A stretch of DNA of 24,264 nucleotides from positions 1 through 24,264 of the forward strand of contig JAILGO010000014.1 in assembly GCA_024696725.1 (NCBI GenBank), written 5' to 3'. Source of the stretch: Eubacterium sp. (GTDB lineage Bacteria > Bacillota > Clostridia > Oscillospirales > Acutalibacteraceae). Below, piece by piece: positions 1 through 9,800 of the stretch (within the stretch, counting starts at the first letter, position 1; the number at the start of each line of letters is the position of its first letter). The notes under the pieces were generated by a model that made no database searches, was not told the origin of the DNA, and worked only from the letters and a program-made list of their open reading frames with translations. Made by a program: the position numbers and the translations under genes.

Positions 1-2
1 TC

Positions 3-3000
3 GGCGCACTTCACCTTGACCTCAACAAAGCGTTACCCGCTATCCTTCACTGGTTAACCGGCGACAAACAGGGCGCTATCGACATCGTAGGAACCTACCC
101 GAGCGCAAAGACCTTCAAGGGCATCGTTTACTATGACGAAAAAGGAATTAAGCAGGTAGATAAAAATAAGAAGGTTACGGTAAGCTTAAACAGCAACATC
201 CCCGTATTTACCAACATTTACGTAGCGGACGAGTTCATTTACGCTCTTAACGACAAGAAGCTCTTTAAGATGGTTTCCGGCGTTATGGGCGACTCGCTCA
301 AGAACGTTCTCGGTAATAACGGTATTATGGAAATCATTACCGAGCTTCTCACCTTCGTAAGAGACGCGGTAGACGATTACGTTGCCGCTAACGGAACGAA
401 CGACAAGAACTATCTTGCGGGATATCAGAACAACGACGGTCTTAACGACATTAAAGTTGCGCTTCCGAAGCTCATTGACCAGATTGGTAAGAACTTCATG
501 ACGAAGTACAACGTTAAGTCCGACTGGGCGTTCAACTACGACGGCAAGATTAAGACAAGAACCGTTACGGACAAGGGCGGCGACAGCCAGACCGAAACCT
601 ATAACGTTCACTTTGATAACTTCACGGAGCTTTCAAAGACCATCGACCAGAGAGATAACCCGACTAAGATTCTCACGTCCATCGTTGACCTTCTTATCGG
701 TAACTGGATTAACGGTCTCCTTGACTTCCTTAACGATGTTCTTTCGGACGACTCTAATAAGATTACGTCAGAGGTTCCGCTTGTTCAGGGCTTACTTGCA
801 GCTCTCGGCGACTTCGGCGAAAAGAGTATTATCACAGACGTTCTTAACGGTCTCTTCCAGCTCAAGAGAAGCGACGACCAGTCCTTCACTCTTACCGAAA
901 GAACCGCCGCTAACACAATAGAAGGCGAAAGCAAGACCAACTTCGTAGGTTTCTCGCTTACCTCCGGCTTCTATCTTATCTCTAACGTAATGTTCGTTAA
1001 GAACGGCGAGGCAAGAGGTCTCGTTCCCTTCATCAAGGCGATTATCGACAACGATGAAAAGAACAAGGCAAACTATAAGATTAAGGACGCATTAAGCGGT
1101 AAGGCTCCCCTTCTTGCAAACTCCAAGAAGGCTAACGTATCCGCTGCAGGTACAGATTACGACAAGCTTCTTTCTAAGCAAAACTTAGAGGCTGCGCAGA
1201 AGCTCATTGACGCACTCGATACAATACTTGCATCTCTTCTTGAAAATACATCACTTAACGGATTTAACCTTGATTCAACGGATAACCTCCTTTCGGGCGT
1301 TGTTACAATGTTCTCCGCATACTTCGGCGCCAAGAACAGCGAGGACCTTCTCAAGCTCCTCAACAACTACCTGTACTTCGTAACAGGCGAGGAAAAGGCT
1401 AACCCGTCGCACAACGGTAAAATCGGTACTCAGCCGACTAAGGACGGAAACGTTGACGCGAAGAAGGTTTATACATCTGCTAATCTTTCAAATCTCGTTA
1501 TTCAGACATATTCATTAGTTGAAAACCTTGTAGACTATCTCTTCTACAATAAGGACAGCGGCGTTCTCGTTTCGAGAGACCCGAATATGCTCATTGCAGA
1601 CGCGCTTTACGGTCTTATCTCACCCGACGCTGTTGCAATCCGCATGAGCGACGATTACAGCAAGACCGCCGATATCCTTAAGAAGAAGGATTATCTCAAC
1701 TGGAACTCCTTCAAGGTACAGGTTACTTACCTTAACTCAACTAAGAAGGATTACGTAACTCACGACTTCCTTAAGTTCGGCTTCAGCGCAGGCGACAAGA
1801 ACGCGTTCTACGACGCACTCGGCGAATCGCTCAACGGTATCGCAGGCGTTCTCGGCGCAGTATTCGCTACAAGCTACACGGATAAGGAAAGAAGCGGCAA
1901 CCTTTACAGCGAGCTTCTTATGCCTCTCCTTCAGAATCTTGCTGACGGCGTAGGCGCTGACGGAGTAATGAGCGCGGCTGACTTCAATAAGGCAAGCGGC
2001 GCACAGCAGCTCATAAAGGGTATCGTAATGCCGCTCGGAAACATCCTTGCTCAGCTTTACGACAAGCCGTTCACCTTCATTCTCAACCTTGTAAAGGGAC
2101 TCGCGGGAGTAGTTAAGGACGAAACGATATCTCAGATTATCGCCGGACTTCAGGGAACCCTGAACCTTCATATCGACGGTATCTCGAATATTGTAGCTTA
2201 CCTGTCGCCTTCTTACGGCAAGTCGCTTAAGAAGAACCTCGGTAAGATTAACGTTCAGCTTCCGAAGAAGAACATCCTTGTTTCAATACTTAACAAGTTC
2301 CTTGCCGATAAGCTCGGCTTCGCTATCCCGAACATTAACTGGACAAAGCTCAATACGGCGTCCACCGCAGGCGAGGTTCTCCTTCTCGTTTACGGCTACG
2401 TTGTTGATACTCTCCTCGGCTCAGAGCTGCTCACATCGCTTATCGACAGCCTTGACCCGAACCTCAGCAACATCCTTAAGAAGCTCACAGCAGCTCAGAT
2501 TCTTACAATCCTTGCCGACATTATCGGCGTTGTACAGAGCCCGACGGAGGTTTACTGGAGCTTCAGCGAATACGCCGCAAAGCTTGCTAACTCCTTCAGC
2601 TATCCTAAGGGAATCACAGCTTCAAGAGCTAACAACGGCGTTAAGCAGCTTGACCAGATAGTTAACAACATATTCCCGCTTCTCAACGGTCTCGGCGTAA
2701 CCGATATCGAGGGACTTCAGGCACTTGTTAACGACAAGCTTTACACAAACGAAATCATCACTTCACTTGCAAAAGCGCTTTACGGTGCTATTACAGGTAA
2801 CAACACGGTAGTTCTCGTTCTTCAGGAGCTCGGCATCGACCCGACTCCCGCAGGACTCGCCGACTACCTCATGGATAAGAGCTACGGCAAGACCTTCTCG
2901 GCTGCAGCCGCTACTCTCAGAAAGACTAAGAGCTGGGATAAGGTTAAGACCTTAGACTGGGGCTTCAAGAACGGTTCCACAAACGCTCAGACCGGTTTCA

Positions 3001-5492
3001 TCAACGGTCTCGCCGCTGCACTCCGTCCGCTTAACGGAGCACTCTCAATCCTTCTTGCCGAAGGCAGACTCGGCTTAATCGAGAACCTTGACATTCAGGA
3101 AATCGTTAACCTCATAGTTAACGAGCTTGTAACCTCTAACTCAACCGAAATCCTTACGGATAAGGGCGAGCTTGCCGCAACGCTTACCTATAAGCTCAAG
3201 GGCGACGAATTCATTCTCACCGTACAGAGCTACAGCTTAAGAGCAAGCGGTAAGAGAACTCTCAAGAGCGTAGTTAAGATTAACGTTAAGGAAATCGCCG
3301 CTGATATCGAAGGCATCCTTAAGAACATCAACCTTACACTCGGTACAAACGGTTACGAAAGCGCAATCATCCCGCTTCTCGAAGCGTTCATGTGCGACGA
3401 CGTAAAGACATACAAGCAGTATAAGGCCGACTTCAAGAAGGCTAAGGATAATCTTCTTATCAACATTCTTAAGCCCATCGGCGGACTTATAGATACGGTA
3501 CTTGCCGAGCCTATCGGAACCGTAACGGCAATCCTTCCGAACCTTGCATACTTCATTGACAGCAACGGACTTTCACAGGCGGTAGCTAATCTTATCGCTC
3601 CCATCACTGCCGAGAACGGACTCTTAGGCGTACTTAAGAAGGACGGACTTGACATTGACGCAATCGTAAACGCAATCACGGGCAAGGATTTAGGCGCGGT
3701 AATCGCTGAGCTTATCGGCGTTGACGCTGACCTTCATCTCGAGCTTACAAACCTTAAGACCTTCAACATTCAGGTTATCGTAGTACCGCTTGTTCAGAAG
3801 CTTCTCAAGGATAACTTCGGAATTACTCTTCCCGACTTCACCTTCGAGGCTCTCGCAAGCCACGGCGAAATCAAGACCGTACAGAGTGCGGCTAAGAACG
3901 ACGAAGGCACATACCTCACAGAACAGGTACAGGCAAGACAGGGCGAGGTTCTTGTAGCGGTACTCAGATACGTAGCCGATACGCTTATTCAGAACGCAGA
4001 CGCTCTTAAAGAGCTCCTCGGCGGTATCGACGCTATTAAGAACAACGACACAATCAAGTCTATACTTGACAGCGTATTCGCTAACATCGCGGTCGCTTCA
4101 AAGGACGATATAGTAAGAGCTGTCTTCTATCTCCTCGACGCGGACGCAACCGACAAGTTCTTCGATTACAGAGGCTTCAGAACGAAGGAGAACACCTTCT
4201 CGTTCGGTAAGCTCGACGAAGACTTCTGCCGCAAGCTTGCTCCGATGCTTGACGGACTTATCGGCGGACTTCTCGACGGCGGACTTCTCGGTCTCGTTGA
4301 AGAAAAGCTTTACACCGACGATTTAGTCGCTAAGCTCGCAACAGGTCTTTACGGAGCAGTTGAAGGCGTAAACATCAGCGACAGCTTAGGCTCGCTCACC
4401 GACCTTCTTGCTCAGACCGATATAGACTTTACGGCAGCTAACGTAGCTTCGCTTCTTGTTAACTCCGATTACGGCAGAACCTATCCGGGCGCTGCGGCTG
4501 TAATAAGAAGCAAGGGCTCATGGAAGAACATTAAGGCTGAAGACCTTAAGTTCGGCGTTAAGGACAGAGATTCCTTCCTCAACGCTCTTACCGCAGTTCT
4601 CAGACCGCTGTTCGGCGTACTTGACGTTCTTCTTAACGACTCGTATCTCAACCTGTTCAATCTTGTAAGTATACCCGGCTCCGACGGTTACGCTTCAACC
4701 TTCGTTCCGCTTCTCGAAGCACTCGGCGTATACAACATCAAGACGCAGTATCAGTACAGAGAAGATTCACTCAAGGCTTACGATAACATTCTCCTTGATA
4801 TTCTCAATCCTCTCTGGGATAAGGTAGAGGATATCCTCGCTGCACCGCTCGAGGTTGTAATGAACTTACTTCCGAACCTCGCGCTTGTATTCGCAAACGA
4901 CGGTCTCCTTCAGATTATTGATAATCTCCTTACCCCGATTACGGCGCTTCTCGACGCACTCAAGCCTATCATTAACGTAAATGATTTACTTAAGGCGCTC
5001 GGACTCGACGTTCCCGCTCTTCTCAGAGATAAGGTTGGTCTTAACGTAACCAAGTTCGACCTCTATGACCTTCAGGGAACGCTTAAGCCGCTCCTCGGTG
5101 CTGACAACGTAGTAGGAACTCTCAATTCTGTTCTTAAGATAATTAAGATTAAGGACGCTCCGCTTAACATTGAGCTTCCCGAAATTGACTGGTTCACACT
5201 TGCAAGCCACGGTAAGTACAACTTCAGAGCTACTTCACAGGCAGCTTGCTTCGGAAGCAGAGTTGCGGTAATAGGCGACGAAGACGAAACCTTAATCGCG
5301 GTACTCAGATTCCTTATTGATACAATCAACTATAAGGACAACTACGATTCAATCGTTGGTCTTGTAACAGGACTTGTAGGCGATAACGATACTGTAGCAG
5401 GCGTTCTCGACCAGGTATTCGGAATGCTTAAGGGCGATTCCGATAAGGTTATCACAGACCTTGTAGACCTTCTCCAGACGCTCGCAGGTTAA
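3..5492 (+). CDS. Giant helical repeat protein, 5'-partial, probably exported
   Basis: The frame is open from base 3, with no start visible before the window edge, so an ATG at 270 is internal; at least 1,829 residues remain before the TAA at 5490-5492. I do not recognise the family. The sequence is rich in Leu, Ile, Asp, Asn and Lys with only a few Cys, and reads as predicted amphipathic helices throughout. From about base 1651 to the end it holds three divergent copies of one long module. Its hallmarks recur in order: an LYTxxxxxxLAxxLYGA segment, YGxT followed by Ala-rich sequence and an SW pair, FG followed by ALxxxLRPLxG, PLLEALG, LLPNLA, P-I-[DN]-W, and E-x-L-[IV]-AVLR. One copy of the same module lies in the giant protein at 6846-11006, which has a signal peptide, so export of this one is inferred. 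The C-terminus stops inside the third copy, with no sorting motif, FnIII or Ig tail. Lys AAG, Asn AAC and Phe TTC are strongly preferred, unlike most neighbours. Confidence 0.85.
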   Translation, partial: GALHLDLNKALPAILHWLTGDKQGAIDIVGTYPSAKTFKGIVYYDEKGIKQVDKNKKVTVSLNSNIPVFTNIYVADEFIYALNDKKLFKMVSGVMGDSLKNVLGNNGIMEIITELLTFVRDAVDDYVAANGTNDKNYLAGYQNNDGLNDIKVALPKLIDQIGKNFMTKYNVKSDWAFNYDGKIKTRTVTDKGGDSQTETYNVHFDNFTELSKTIDQRDNPTKILTSIVDLLIGNWINGLLDFLNDVLSDDSNKITSEVPLVQGLLAALGDFGEKSIITDVLNGLFQLKRSDDQSFTLTERTAANTIEGESKTNFVGFSLTSGFYLISNVMFVKNGEARGLVPFIKAIIDNDEKNKANYKIKDALSGKAPLLANSKKANVSAAGTDYDKLLSKQNLEAAQKLIDALDTILASLLENTSLNGFNLDSTDNLLSGVVTMFSAYFGAKNSEDLLKLLNNYLYFVTGEEKANPSHNGKIGTQPTKDGNVDAKKVYTSANLSNLVIQTYSLVENLVDYLFYNKDSGVLVSRDPNMLIADALYGLISPDAVAIRMSDDYSKTADILKKKDYLNWNSFKVQVTYLNSTKKDYVTHDFLKFGFSAGDKNAFYDALGESLNGIAGVLGAVFATSYTDKERSGNLYSELLMPLLQNLADGVGADGVMSAADFNKASGAQQLIKGIVMPLGNILAQLYDKPFTFILNLVKGLAGVVKDETISQIIAGLQGTLNLHIDGISNIVAYLSPSYGKSLKKNLGKINVQLPKKNILVSILNKFLADKLGFAIPNINWTKLNTASTAGEVLLLVYGYVVDTLLGSELLTSLIDSLDPNLSNILKKLTAAQILTILADIIGVVQSPTEVYWSFSEYAAKLANSFSYPKGITASRANNGVKQLDQIVNNIFPLLNGLGVTDIEGLQALVNDKLYTNEIITSLAKALYGAITGNNTVVLVLQELGIDPTPAGLADYLMDKSYGKTFSAAAATLRKTKSWDKVKTLDWGFKNGSTNAQTGFINGLAAALRPLNGALSILLAEGRLGLIENLDIQEIVNLIVNELVTSNSTEILTDKGELAATLTYKLKGDEFILTVQSYSLRASGKRTLKSVVKINVKEIAADIEGILKNINLTLGTNGYESAIIPLLEAFMCDDVKTYKQYKADFKKAKDNLLINILKPIGGLIDTVLAEPIGTVTAILPNLAYFIDSNGLSQAVANLIAPITAENGLLGVLKKDGLDIDAIVNAITGKDLGAVIAELIGVDADLHLELTNLKTFNIQVIVVPLVQKLLKDNFGITLPDFTFEALASHGEIKTVQSAAKNDEGTYLTEQVQARQGEVLVAVLRYVADTLIQNADALKELLGGIDAIKNNDTIKSILDSVFANIAVASKDDIVRAVFYLLDADATDKFFDYRGFRTKENTFSFGKLDEDFCRKLAPMLDGLIGGLLDGGLLGLVEEKLYTDDLVAKLATGLYGAVEGVNISDSLGSLTDLLAQTDIDFTAANVASLLVNSDYGRTYPGAAAVIRSKGSWKNIKAEDLKFGVKDRDSFLNALTAVLRPLFGVLDVLLNDSYLNLFNLVSIPGSDGYASTFVPLLEALGVYNIKTQYQYREDSLKAYDNILLDILNPLWDKVEDILAAPLEVVMNLLPNLALVFANDGLLQIIDNLLTPITALLDALKPIINVNDLLKALGLDVPALLRDKVGLNVTKFDLYDLQGTLKPLLGADNVVGTLNSVLKIIKIKDAPLNIELPEIDWFTLASHGKYNFRATSQAACFGSRVAVIGDEDETLIAVLRFLIDTINYKDNYDSIVGLVTGLVGDNDTVAGVLDQVFGMLKGDSDKVITDLVDLLQTLAG
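1651..5489 (+). repeat. Three divergent tandem copies of a 340-530-residue helical module
   Basis: Copies begin near bases 1651, 2878 and 4462, using the [DS]Y[GS][KR]T anchor as boundary. The second copy is longer because about 80 residues are inserted near 3090-3335, between the LRPLxG helix block and the PLLEA block. The third copy is short because the gene ends at 5492, after the AVLRFLIDT block. Similarity is at protein level (for example LPEIDW and LPDFTF, each followed by xxLASHG); the DNA has diverged, so the duplication is old. Boundaries are by eye and approximate. Confidence 0.75.
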
Positions 5493-5506
5493 TACCTTAA
5501 AATAAG

Positions 5507-5534
5507 AAAGTCTCCCCCGCGGGAGACTTTTTTA
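5507..5534 (+). terminator. Rho-independent terminator after giant gene 1
   Basis: A perfect 10-bp stem, AAAGTCTCCC (5507-5516) with GGGAGACTTT (5521-5530), closes a 4-base loop and runs into a T tract. It lies 14 bases past the stop. Read on the other strand it is followed by an A/T-rich tract with several Ts, so it may also end the convergent regulator gene at 5551. Confidence 0.9.
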
Positions 5535-5550
5535 TTATGCCCTCGTACCG

Positions 5551-6666
5551 TTACGGCGACGGGCGCTGCTTAATTATATTTAATATTGAATTAAACTCCT
5601 CGGACGCTCTTAGCTCCTCGCTGAGCGGATAATGCTCCGTCATTAATTCATACGTACGCGACCTCATATTCATATCGCGGAAACGATTCTCCCGTTCATA
5701 GAACAGCGCGGTTCTTTCCTGAGTATCAGGAAGCTTATCGAACGCCGCGGCGGTTTCTGCCGCAAGGCGCAGATATTTAAGCGCCGTTTTATTGTCTCCC
5801 GCTTCGGAATACAAATGACCGAGATGACCGTAATTATATATAAGATGAATTCTGTTTTTAGAGGGCTTATCGCGGCGGTCGGTAAGAAGAATAATACCGT
5901 TCATGGATTCAATAATATCAATCTTCTCCCGGGGAGAGAATTCGTCGTTATAATAACTGTATCCGACGACGGCGTTTTGAAGAAGATAGGTGAGCTCTTC
6001 AATAGCTTCAGTATAGCCTTCGTAGCTTTCATTTAAAGAAAGGGAAAGATATTCCTTCGAGTCGCTCAGGGACGGCAGGGTTTCAAGAACCTTCTCCGCC
6101 TGCTTTTTATACTTGATATTAAACTTAGGCTCGCTCGTATCACGCCAGCCGAGACATTGATACTGCCATATTAAATGCTGAACCATAATCCGTTTAGAGC
6201 GTATTCTTATAGAGTCTGTCGTACAGTACCTTTGTATTCTTTCATATACGGAGGTTAGCTCCCGTGATAGCGGCTTATAATCGTTTACGTTAATACTTCC
6301 CTTTTCAATATGCAAAAGCTCCATATAGTTAATCAGTATTGAAAAATCGTCGGGGAATTCCCTCACCGCTTTCTTATACTCGTTCAGTACGGAGGAAACG
6401 TCCTTCAGGCACATATTCTCATAGAGGGAGAGGTATTCCTTTACCTTTTCCTCTTTTTTAGCTTTATCGGCTCCGAGCAAGCCGTCGACGGTCGTTTCAA
6501 AAAGCGACGCCAGAACGGGAAGCAGCGTTATATCGGGATAGGTTTCTCCCCGCTCCCATTTACTGACCGTCTGAAACGCTACGCCTAAACGCTCGGCAAG
6601 AGCTTCCTGAGTCAAGCCCTTTTCTTTACGGAGCCTTCTTAAGTTTTCGCTTAAATATATCGTCAT
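5551..6666 (-). CDS. XRE (Cro/C1-type) regulator with long helical C-terminal region
   Basis: A 371-residue DNA-binding regulator. Residues about 5-62 form a typical HTH_3 domain, with LRRLRKEKGLTQEALAERLG, then the recognition-helix stretch FQTVSKWERGE and the trailing P-D-I-x-L-L-P-x-L-A. The remaining 300 residues are helical with recurring Tyr/Leu/Ala patterns (for example around GHLYSEAGDNKTALKYLRLA) that resemble TPR repeats, as in RRNPP-type or other HTH-TPR sensors; that is inference, and no companion signal-peptide gene was found. I chose ATG 6666 because AGAGGG (6675-6680) sits 8 bases upstream. An in-frame GTG at 6675 overlaps that site and would add three residues. It lies between the two giant genes, facing the first and in line with the second, but nothing in the sequence proves it controls either. 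Target unknown. Confidence 0.88.
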   Translation of the reverse strand: MTIYLSENLRRLRKEKGLTQEALAERLGVAFQTVSKWERGETYPDITLLPVLASLFETTVDGLLGADKAKKEEKVKEYLSLYENMCLKDVSSVLNEYKKAVREFPDDFSILINYMELLHIEKGSINVNDYKPLSRELTSVYERIQRYCTTDSIRIRSKRIMVQHLIWQYQCLGWRDTSEPKFNIKYKKQAEKVLETLPSLSDSKEYLSLSLNESYEGYTEAIEELTYLLQNAVVGYSYYNDEFSPREKIDIIESMNGIILLTDRRDKPSKNRIHLIYNYGHLGHLYSEAGDNKTALKYLRLAAETAAAFDKLPDTQERTALFYERENRFRDMNMRSRTYELMTEHYPLSEELRASEEFNSILNIIKQRPSP

Positions 6667-6682
6667 TTCAATCACCCTCTTT

Positions 6683-6711
6683 ATGATAACAGAAAATCCT
6701 TAGCTTCACAA
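6683..6711 (-). promoter_or_regulatory. Candidate promoter of the XRE regulator
   Basis: Reading the minus strand, TTGTGA (6711-6706) is followed after 17 bases by TATCAT (6688-6683), preceded by TGT, giving an extended -10. The predicted start near 6676 would leave a very short leader that cuts into the Shine-Dalgarno, so either the true start is a few bases upstream or this is not the promoter. The rest of 6712-6800 shows no other clear feature. Confidence 0.4.
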
Positions 6712-6800
6712 TAACCGCGCCGTTGAACGCAATTCTCTTAAAGCGGGAATTTTTCAAAAATGCGTTTACTAAAAAGAGATAACGCTTTTCCTCGAAGCGC

Positions 6801-6832
6801 AAAAAAAGAGCCGTCCCGACGGACGGCTCTTT
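6801..6832 (-). terminator. Rho-independent terminator after giant gene 2
   Basis: A perfect 12-bp inverted repeat, AAAGAGCCGTCC (6805-6816) and GGACGGCTCTTT (6821-6832), has a 4-base loop. On the minus strand it runs into a run of seven T. It begins 14 bases past the stop of the 6846-11006 gene. Confidence 0.93.
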
Positions 6833-6845
6833 AACTGTATTTAGA

Positions 6846-9800
6846 TTATTTTACTGCAACACTCTTCTTACCGGAGAAGGTTGAGTAAATCTTCTTACCG
6901 TTCTTTACTGCGTAAGCTCTGATTTTTACGTAGTATTTCTTTCCGGACTTAAGACCCTTGATTGTCTTAGCGGTCTTAGCTCTGCCCTTAACGGTAACGG
7001 TCTTAGCGTTCTTGAACGACTTATTAGTGCTGTACTTAATCTGATAGCCCTTACAAGCCTTGGAAGCGCTCTTTTGCCACTTAACCTTAACTGCACCCTT
7101 CTTGGCGGTTAAAGTCATCTTCTTGGCGTTCTTAGGACCGATTGTGTACTTAAGAGTCTTATCAGCGCCCTCATAGGAGCCGATAAACTTAACGGTTACC
7201 TTATAGGTTCCGATAGCCTTTGACTTCGGCTTTGAGTAAACTACCTTATAAGCGATACCCTTAGTAAGCGTTTCGCCGTTAAGAGTAACTTTAACCGAAG
7301 GCTTCTGAATCTTGCCGTTATAGTTATATCTCTTTCTTGAAATCTTAACTACTGCGTTCGTGCAGTCGATAGGAGCCATATTGAGAGTATCGTTAATACC
7401 CTTGATAGCGTCGCCGATTGACTTGCCTGCGTCGGCTGTAGCGTCGTAAGACTTTTCTTCCTCGGTCTCATAGAAGTAGTCGAGGATTGCAGCGTATGTA
7501 GCAAGCTTGCCTGCCTTCTTAGCGTTATCAACGAGAGGCTTGATATTTTCGCCTACGAGCGGAAGTCCGCCTAAGGTGTTCTTAAGCGCCTCAGCGTTAT
7601 CGTCGTCAGCGATAAGATTATCGTAAGCGTAGTAAAGGAGCTCGGAAACCATTGAGTCGCCGTTTATATATCTTACGGCAACGTAATCCTTGTCCTTCTG
7701 CGCGCTCTTATTTACCTTAAAGGTTGTGTACTTATTGAGCGTATCCCAGTCGGGCATCATAAGCTCAATACCCGTATCGCCGAGAAGCTTTTCATTGATT
7801 AAATAAACGAGAGCGTCGGGAAGAACGTACTTATTTACGATAACCGAAACGGGAACCTTTGCGCCCTGATAATCAATATTTTCGATTAAGCCCTGAAGCA
7901 TACCGAGGTCTCTGTAAAGGCTGTCGTATACAACAGAAGGAACGTCGCTGTTGATAAGGTCGCCGAGTCTCGGGATAAGAGCGAGAACGTCGGGGATTGT
8001 CTTAAGCTCGCTGTCAGCTAAGCGGAATACGCCTTCAATAACAGGTCTTAAGTATTCGTCGCCTGCGATTGCGGTAGCCTTAAGATTCATTTCTTCATAG
8101 GTCATTCCCGCAGCCGACGCTGCAGCAATAGCAATGGCGAACGCACTATCATAATTCTGCTGATATTCGTCGTTTGTCGGAAGTCCGGTTACGCCGAGAG
8201 CTTCGAGAAGCTTAACGCAGCATTCGTAGATACCGAAGGTGAACTTACCGGTCTTCTTATCAATGTGATTGAAAAATTCAACGCCTAAAGGTCCGCCGGG
8301 ATTGCAGAGTGCGGTAATCGGTCGAAGCGCTGCGAGAAGAGCGTCGGTAACTCCGTCTCTGTCGCCGTCAGCGAAGCCGAAGTCGCCGCTCTTGAATTCA
8401 AGGGCTGCAATACCGTCGTAAACGTTTGCGTCGTCGTAGATTGCTCTTCCCTTTTCGTCCTGAGCTATCTCTACGGGCTCGGGATTGCCCTCGCCGTCGA
8501 GCGGAACCGAAGCGCCGGCAATCTTAGCCTGTGCCGCCGCGTACTTTTCTTCGTAAAGAACCTGAGCGATTCTTGCCTGGGGAACAAGCATCTTGAATAC
8601 GTGGTGAACTTTAACGTTGAGCTTGGCTCTTGCTTCAGCCTTAGCGTCCGCGTCAGAGTCAACGTCGTTATAAATAGCGATTGCTTCAGCCTCTATCTTG
8701 TTCGGGTTAGCGAGAACGAGAGGTGAAATCGAGCCGTCCGGATTCTCAAGCTCGGGAAGCGGAGTAACGTTATGAGAAAACGTTGCGTAGATTGAATATA
8801 CCTTTCCTACCGTTGCGTTAGTAAGGTACTGCTCAAGAGCGCCGTTAACCGCGTCGTCCTTGTCCTTAATCTTAATCTTATCGGTTAAGAGCGGAAGCAC
8901 GTCGTCAACTACGAAATCCTCAACGTTGTCGATGCTCTTCGCTATACCTAAATCCTTAATAGCTTCGCTGTCTGAAGGAAGAGTAACCTTGTCCGCCTTC
9001 TTGGCAGCTTCCTCGCTGTGCTGATTAGTATCAACGGCGGGAACCTGAATCTTACAATACTTTTCCCAGGTAGCTGCGTCGTTTTCGTAGATATCCTTCT
9101 TTGTATCGTCGGGGAGAGCTTCGTATTTTCCCTGAGCTTCCGTACGGATTGCGTCGGTTACGTTATTAAGGTCAACGCCTGCTACGTAATCCTTGAAATC
9201 GCTTGAAAGAATAGCGAGATATTTATCGTAAAGCGTGCTGTCAGCCTTAACGACCTCTTTGAATTCATCAGCGAGAGCGTTATATTTCTGAGTAGCTACA
9301 GTGCGGTTTTCGTCCGATACGTTATCAAGTTCTACGCCTTCTACGTAGCTTCTGAAGTCCGCAATCTGAATCTGCTGATATTTGCCGTAAACGGCTTTAA
9401 AGTCATCGCTCGTAGTAACAAGTGTTTTAAATTCAGCCTCAAGACCGTTAAGTCTTTCGGTGGATTCGGTAACGTTAGCCGCAGTTACGTTATTAAGGTT
9501 AACAGCGTTAACGTAATAAATGAAGGGAGCGGTCATAACGGTAGTAGTCTTGCCCCAAAGGTCAGCCGAAGCTCTTACAGCGCTTCTGAAATCACCCTTA
9601 AGGTTATTATACGCAGTCCAGACCTCGTCGGCGTCGGCGTCGGTAATGTCAGCCTGAGCGAGCTTAGTGTTAAGAAGAGCCTCGTACTCGTCAAGAGGAA
9701 GATACTCTGCGTAAGCGTCGTTAACGGCGTCAATAAGCGCCTTAAGCTTAATACCGCCCGTCGTAGCGTAGGAACCGGCTACCTTACCGGGATTAGCGGC

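Noticed and set aside
270..5492. ATG at 270 as the real start of giant gene 1
   Set aside because: The frame is open and shows similar composition and codon bias from base 3, and there is no ribosome site or signal peptide at 270.
6763..6837. 24-codon + strand open frame upstream of the XRE gene as a signal-peptide gene for it
   Set aside because: It has no ribosome site or signal sequence and runs through the terminator of the neighbouring gene.
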